Shown in pieces: positions 34,508-36,999 of a stretch of DNA of 36,999 nt; position 1 is the stretch's first letter; the number at the start of each line of letters is the position of its first letter. Origin of the DNA: Rhodobacterales bacterium (GTDB lineage: Bacteria > Pseudomonadota > Alphaproteobacteria > Rhodobacterales > Rhodobacteraceae). Where the stretch lies: NCBI GenBank assembly GCA_002746935.1, contig PDRW01000011.1, positions 1 to 36,999 of the forward strand, in the 5' to 3' direction. Under the pieces are notes generated by a model that searched no databases, was not told the origin of the DNA, and saw only the letters and a program-made list of their open reading frames with translations. A program made the translations under genes and the position numbers.

Positions 34508-34774
34508 TCAATTCGGTTCATATCCTGAGTTTGCAAAGCAATTTGCCCATTCGTCCGGGCTGACTGCCTCCAGGGCGGCGGCGATTGCGGTTTCGAGGGC
34601 TTCGACGGGTCGTGCGGCGGCCTTGCGCAGGAGGGCCTTGATCCTGGCGAAGGCCTGCTCGATGGGATTGAAGTCGGGTGAGTATGGCGGCAGGAACAGC
34701 AGGCTGACGCCGACGGCTTCGATGGCAGCGCGTGTAACCCGGAGACGAGGGTCTTCGGATAAAATCTGAGCCAT
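34508..34774 (-). pseudogene. IS630-family transposase, C-terminal remnant
   Basis: The minus frame encodes about 88 residues that match the last third of IS630-type DDE transposases: AAIEAVGVSLLFLPPYSPDFNPIEQAFARIKALLRKAAARP, then ALEAVSPDEWANCFANSGYEP. The NPIE glutamate is the third catalytic residue. The two aspartates, the helix-turn-helix part and terminal repeats are not found around it, so the element is a decayed fragment. It lies between the oxidoreductase operon and the two-component system. Confidence 0.85.
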
Positions 34775-34820
34775 ACATGCTGGCCCCTCTCCCAGCGCGT
34801 ATTGTGAATCAGAAATCCCG

Positions 34821-34840
34821 TCGAAGGGGAATCCCTTCGA
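34821..34840. repeat. 8-bp hairpin inside a GTGAATC/GATTCAC repeat
   Basis: TCGAAGGG and CCCTTCGA enclose GAAT. An outer pair GTGAATC (34804-34810) / GATTCAC (34839-34845) surrounds them, so two alternative stems overlap. Beside the IS630 remnant; may be an insertion-sequence end. Confidence 0.5.
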
Positions 34841-34908
34841 TTCACTACGACGCGGAAATGCTCAATATGGAGTCAGGGTAATGTCGGAGGTGGTCTTCAT
34901 GCAGAAGA

Positions 34909-34948
34909 CGCTGCGGCGGGCGGAAACGCCCGCATATCAGCGGCAGCG
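34909..34948 (+). repeat. GAAA-tetraloop hairpin with outer stem
   Basis: GCGGGCG (34916-34922) and CGCCCGC (34927-34933) enclose the tetraloop GAAA, and CGCTGC/GCAGCG (34909-34914, 34943-34948) forms an outer stem. Confidence 0.5.
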
Positions 34949-34968
34949 TTGCCATCTGGCTGTTCAGG

Positions 34969-35005
34969 GCGGAAACGGTGCCTCTTTTGTGCAGGACGTT
35001 TCCGC
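34969..35005 (-). terminator. inverted repeat after the histidine kinase gene
   Basis: GCGGAAACG (34969-34977) and CGTTTCCGC (34997-35005) form a 9-bp stem with a 19-base loop just past the kinase stop at 35032. The same GCGGAAACG occurs at 34920-34928. No T-run follows on the minus strand, so terminator function is uncertain. Confidence 0.4.
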
Positions 35006-35031
35006 TCGAAAGGAAACGGGGCGTTTGCGGG

Positions 35032-36372
35032 TTATCCTTGATCCTGATCCGGAAACACGACGCAGAAGGTCAGCTGCATGTTGTCCGGGGAGGGGGTGAT
35101 GATCACCTCCGCGCCGTGCATATGGGCGCAGCGGGTGATGATCGACATGCCGAGCCCGGTGCCGGTTTCGACCTCTCCCGCGCCGCGCACGAAACGTTGG
35201 TCCATATGTTCCACGAGGTATTGCGGCACCCGTTGGCGGCAATCGTTGGCGATGCGGAAGCGCACGCCGTCCGGCGCGCGCGTGAGCGCAATCTCCAGCC
35301 GCCCGCCGTCGGGGCTGTAGCGCACGGCATTGTCGAGGAGGTTCTTGAACATGATCCGCAGCGCATCCCCATGGCCCCGGAAGGGCAGGGCGTCGGGGAT
35401 GTCGGCCGATAGGCGGATGGTCTTCGCCGCGAGCCGGTCGCCCGTCCCGGCCACGCTTTCACGCAGCAGTGCTGCAAGGTCGAGCGGCCCCGGTTCGGTG
35501 CGCTGGTTCTCGGGGTCGAGCCGGGCGAGGGTCATCAACTGGTCGACCGTATGGCTGGCACGGTCGACGCGGGTGCCGATCTCGTCGAAAACGGCGCGGG
35601 TGTCGTCATCGCGGGCCAAAGATCGCTGCAACTGCACTTCGGTCTTGATCGCGGCCAGGGGGGTGAGAAGCTCATGGGCCGCATTGGCGGTGAACTGCTT
35701 TTCGCCCTCGAGCCGGGCGTCGAGCTTGTCCACCACGGCGGCATATTCCACCTCCAGCGCCATGATCTTTTGCTGGAGCGGCAACAATTCGACCGGACAA
35801 TCCACAGGGCTCTCCCCCGGCCGCCCCTCGGCAAGGCTCTGCACCGGCCGGAACCAGACCCCGCTGCGGTGCCACAGCAGAACACAAGCCCCGACCAGCC
35901 CGAGAAGCGGCCAGATCAGCCTTGTGAGCACGGTGGCGATGAAAAACTCCCCCGGTTCGGGGTGTTCCGAGGTCAGGACGATCCGCCCCGCCTCCACCGG
36001 ATAGGCGTGGTAGCGCAGATGGATGCTGTCGTCCTCGTAATCCGGCAGCTCCAGCCCCGCGCCGTCGGGCGGCGGTGCAATCGTGCCATAGCGCCCGACC
36101 AGCTTCCCGTCGCAATAGGCGAAGATGCTGAGCGCCGAGGCAAGCTCCATCTCCGGGTTCAGCCTCTCCAGCGCGATCGCGGGGGCCGCCGCGCAACCGC
36201 CGGCCTGCTCCCAGACCGAGGCCACAAGCTGCGCCTTGACCATCATGTCGGCCTCGTCGCGGTCTTCCAGCAAAAGCTGGAACCCGTCGGTCAGCACCGC
36301 AAAGCTCCACACGAGCAGCAACATCGCCACGACCCCGGTGGCGGCGGTGAATTTCAGGCGCAGCGATGTCAT
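35032..36372 (-). CDS. QseC-like sensor histidine kinase
   Basis: A 446-residue membrane sensor kinase. It has an N-terminal span (about 8-28), a periplasmic sensor part of about 115 residues (28-143), a second span (about 145-167), a linker, and the kinase core. The H-box is FTANAAHELLTPL with phosphoacceptor His233; the N-box is MFKNLLDNAVRYS (about 342-354); the G-boxes follow with EVETGTGLGMSII. The sensor domain has cysteine pairs (C60, C87), which may form a disulfide; its signal is unknown. Its start overlaps the response regulator's stop by four bases (ATGA), so they are cotranslated. Confidence 0.92.
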   Translation of the reverse strand: MTSLRLKFTAATGVVAMLLLVWSFAVLTDGFQLLLEDRDEADMMVKAQLVASVWEQAGGCAAAPAIALERLNPEMELASALSIFAYCDGKLVGRYGTIAPPPDGAGLELPDYEDDSIHLRYHAYPVEAGRIVLTSEHPEPGEFFIATVLTRLIWPLLGLVGACVLLWHRSGVWFRPVQSLAEGRPGESPVDCPVELLPLQQKIMALEVEYAAVVDKLDARLEGEKQFTANAAHELLTPLAAIKTEVQLQRSLARDDDTRAVFDEIGTRVDRASHTVDQLMTLARLDPENQRTEPGPLDLAALLRESVAGTGDRLAAKTIRLSADIPDALPFRGHGDALRIMFKNLLDNAVRYSPDGGRLEIALTRAPDGVRFRIANDCRQRVPQYLVEHMDQRFVRGAGEVETGTGLGMSIITRCAHMHGAEVIITPSPDNMQLTFCVVFPDQDQG

Positions 36373-36999
36373 GGCAGGCTCCGCTCCAGACGGTAACCGA
36401 TGCCCCGCAGGGTCGAGATGCGGCCCTTGGCGAGCTTCTTGCGCAGCCGTGAAATCTGCGCCTCGATCGCATTGGGGGTGATCTCGCTGTCCCAGTCATA
36501 GGCGGCGGCGGCGATCTGGTCCTTGGAGAGGAAGGCGCCGCTGCGCGCGGCGAGCGCGCGCAGCACGTGAAATTCCGAGACCGCCACGGCGACCGGCTTG
36601 CCGTTTTCGGTGACGCTCATTCGATCGAGGTCCAGCACCACCTCGCCCGCGGTGACCAGATTGCTGGTCTGCACCACCCCGCGCCGCAACAGCGCCCGCA
36701 GCCGGGCGAAAAGTTCTTCCAGATCAAAGGGTTTGGGCAGGTAGTCGTCGGCCCCGGCGTCCAGCCCGCTGATCCGGTCGCGTGTCTCCGACCGGGCCGA
36801 GAGCATCAGCACCGGGGCGTCCATCCCCGTCCGGCGCAGCTCGGCCAGAAGCGCGGGGCCGTTGCCGTCCGGCAGCATCCAGTCGAGGATCAGAAGGTCG
36901 AACGCCTGATCCCCGACCGCAAACCGCGCATCCTCGCAGCCGGTGACCCAATCGCAAAGATAGTTGCGGCTGCGCAGGGCCCGTTGCAGGGAATCCCCG
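36369..36999 (-). CDS. OmpR-family response regulator, 5' end outside the window
   Basis: The minus frame enters from the window edge. The visible part has the end of the receiver domain (FDLLILDWMLPDGNGP with the phosphoacceptor Asp, MLSARSETRDRISGLDAGADDYLPKPFDLEELFAR, including the conserved Lys) and a full winged-helix OmpR-type output domain (about the last 95 residues: LSKDQIAAAAYDWDSEITPNAIEAQISRLRKKL and TLRGIGYRLE). The partner kinase follows with an ATGA overlap. It resembles QseB/PmrA-type regulators. The first 10-15 residues, with the acidic pocket, are missing. Confidence 0.92.
   Translation of the reverse strand, partial: GDSLQRALRSRNYLCDWVTGCEDARFAVGDQAFDLLILDWMLPDGNGPALLAELRRTGMDAPVLMLSARSETRDRISGLDAGADDYLPKPFDLEELFARLRALLRRGVVQTSNLVTAGEVVLDLDRMSVTENGKPVAVAVSEFHVLRALAARSGAFLSKDQIAAAAYDWDSEITPNAIEAQISRLRKKLAKGRISTLRGIGYRLERSLP

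Noticed and set aside
34881-35099. Plus-strand 72-codon frame beside the IS630 remnant
   Set aside because: It covers the hairpins and overlaps the histidine kinase 3' end; no family resemblance or ribosome-binding site.

Overview
The window is high-GC DNA that reads as the chromosome of an alphaproteobacterium of the Rhodobacterales (Rhodobacter/Rhodovulum/Paracoccus type). The reasons are a phosphatidylcholine synthase, the DUF484-xerC pair, a ferredoxin very close to Rhodobacter capsulatus FdVI, the hisF-hisE pair, and an intergenic CCGGAGTAT-type element that I remember as common in this order. Almost all intervals between features are short, and most genes are housekeeping genes.

Layout. 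(1) 1-2584: the 3' end of a VWA-domain gene followed by a SWIM zinc-finger gene, the tail of a MoxR/VWA/SWIM-type operon. (2) 2722-5218, minus: DUF484, xerC, pcs. (3) 5400-8414: fsa (minus) divergent from priA (plus). (4) 8554-9404: two tandem 102-residue paralogues of unknown function. (5) 9740-13196: msrA, prmA, a small membrane protein, fdxE, and a multi-pass membrane protein on the other strand. (6) 13295-16270: purD divergent from xseA. (7) 16271-18218: a gap holding the 3' remnant of an IS110-family transposase, then hisF-hisE and tRNA-Tyr. (8) 18452-21291: rlmB, a candidate small RNA, a CoA-binding protein and an acyltransferase-like protein.

The most interesting part is 21401-29033. 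An FNR-type regulator with all four candidate Fe-S cysteines overlaps ccmF, and ccmF-ccmH-ccmI follow as one minus-strand operon. Divergently, a secreted multihaem cytochrome c is encoded. Its reading frame breaks at a C6 run: one frame gives 10 CxxCH motifs and the restored frame gives 12. The intergenic region holds two FNR-like boxes, a class II promoter layout, and 2.5 copies of an exact 60-bp tandem repeat. That repeat carries hairpins, one of them with a compensatory base-pair change, and would lie in the 5' leader. The cytochrome gene ends at three tandem hairpin terminators about 40 bp apart. Together this looks like an oxygen-controlled module: a sensor, a haem-ligation apparatus and the cytochrome it would mature.

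Then follow a small secreted Rap1a/Tai-like protein (29178-29558) and a four-gene 2-oxoacid oxidoreductase operon (29850-34356: gamma, alpha, beta, and a GltD-like flavoprotein fused to a ferredoxin domain). Such a set would couple CoA-dependent 2-oxoacid oxidation to NAD(P) or ferredoxin. An IS630 transposase remnant and several hairpins occupy 34357-35031. The window closes with an OmpR-type response regulator (partial) and its QseC-like histidine kinase on the minus strand.
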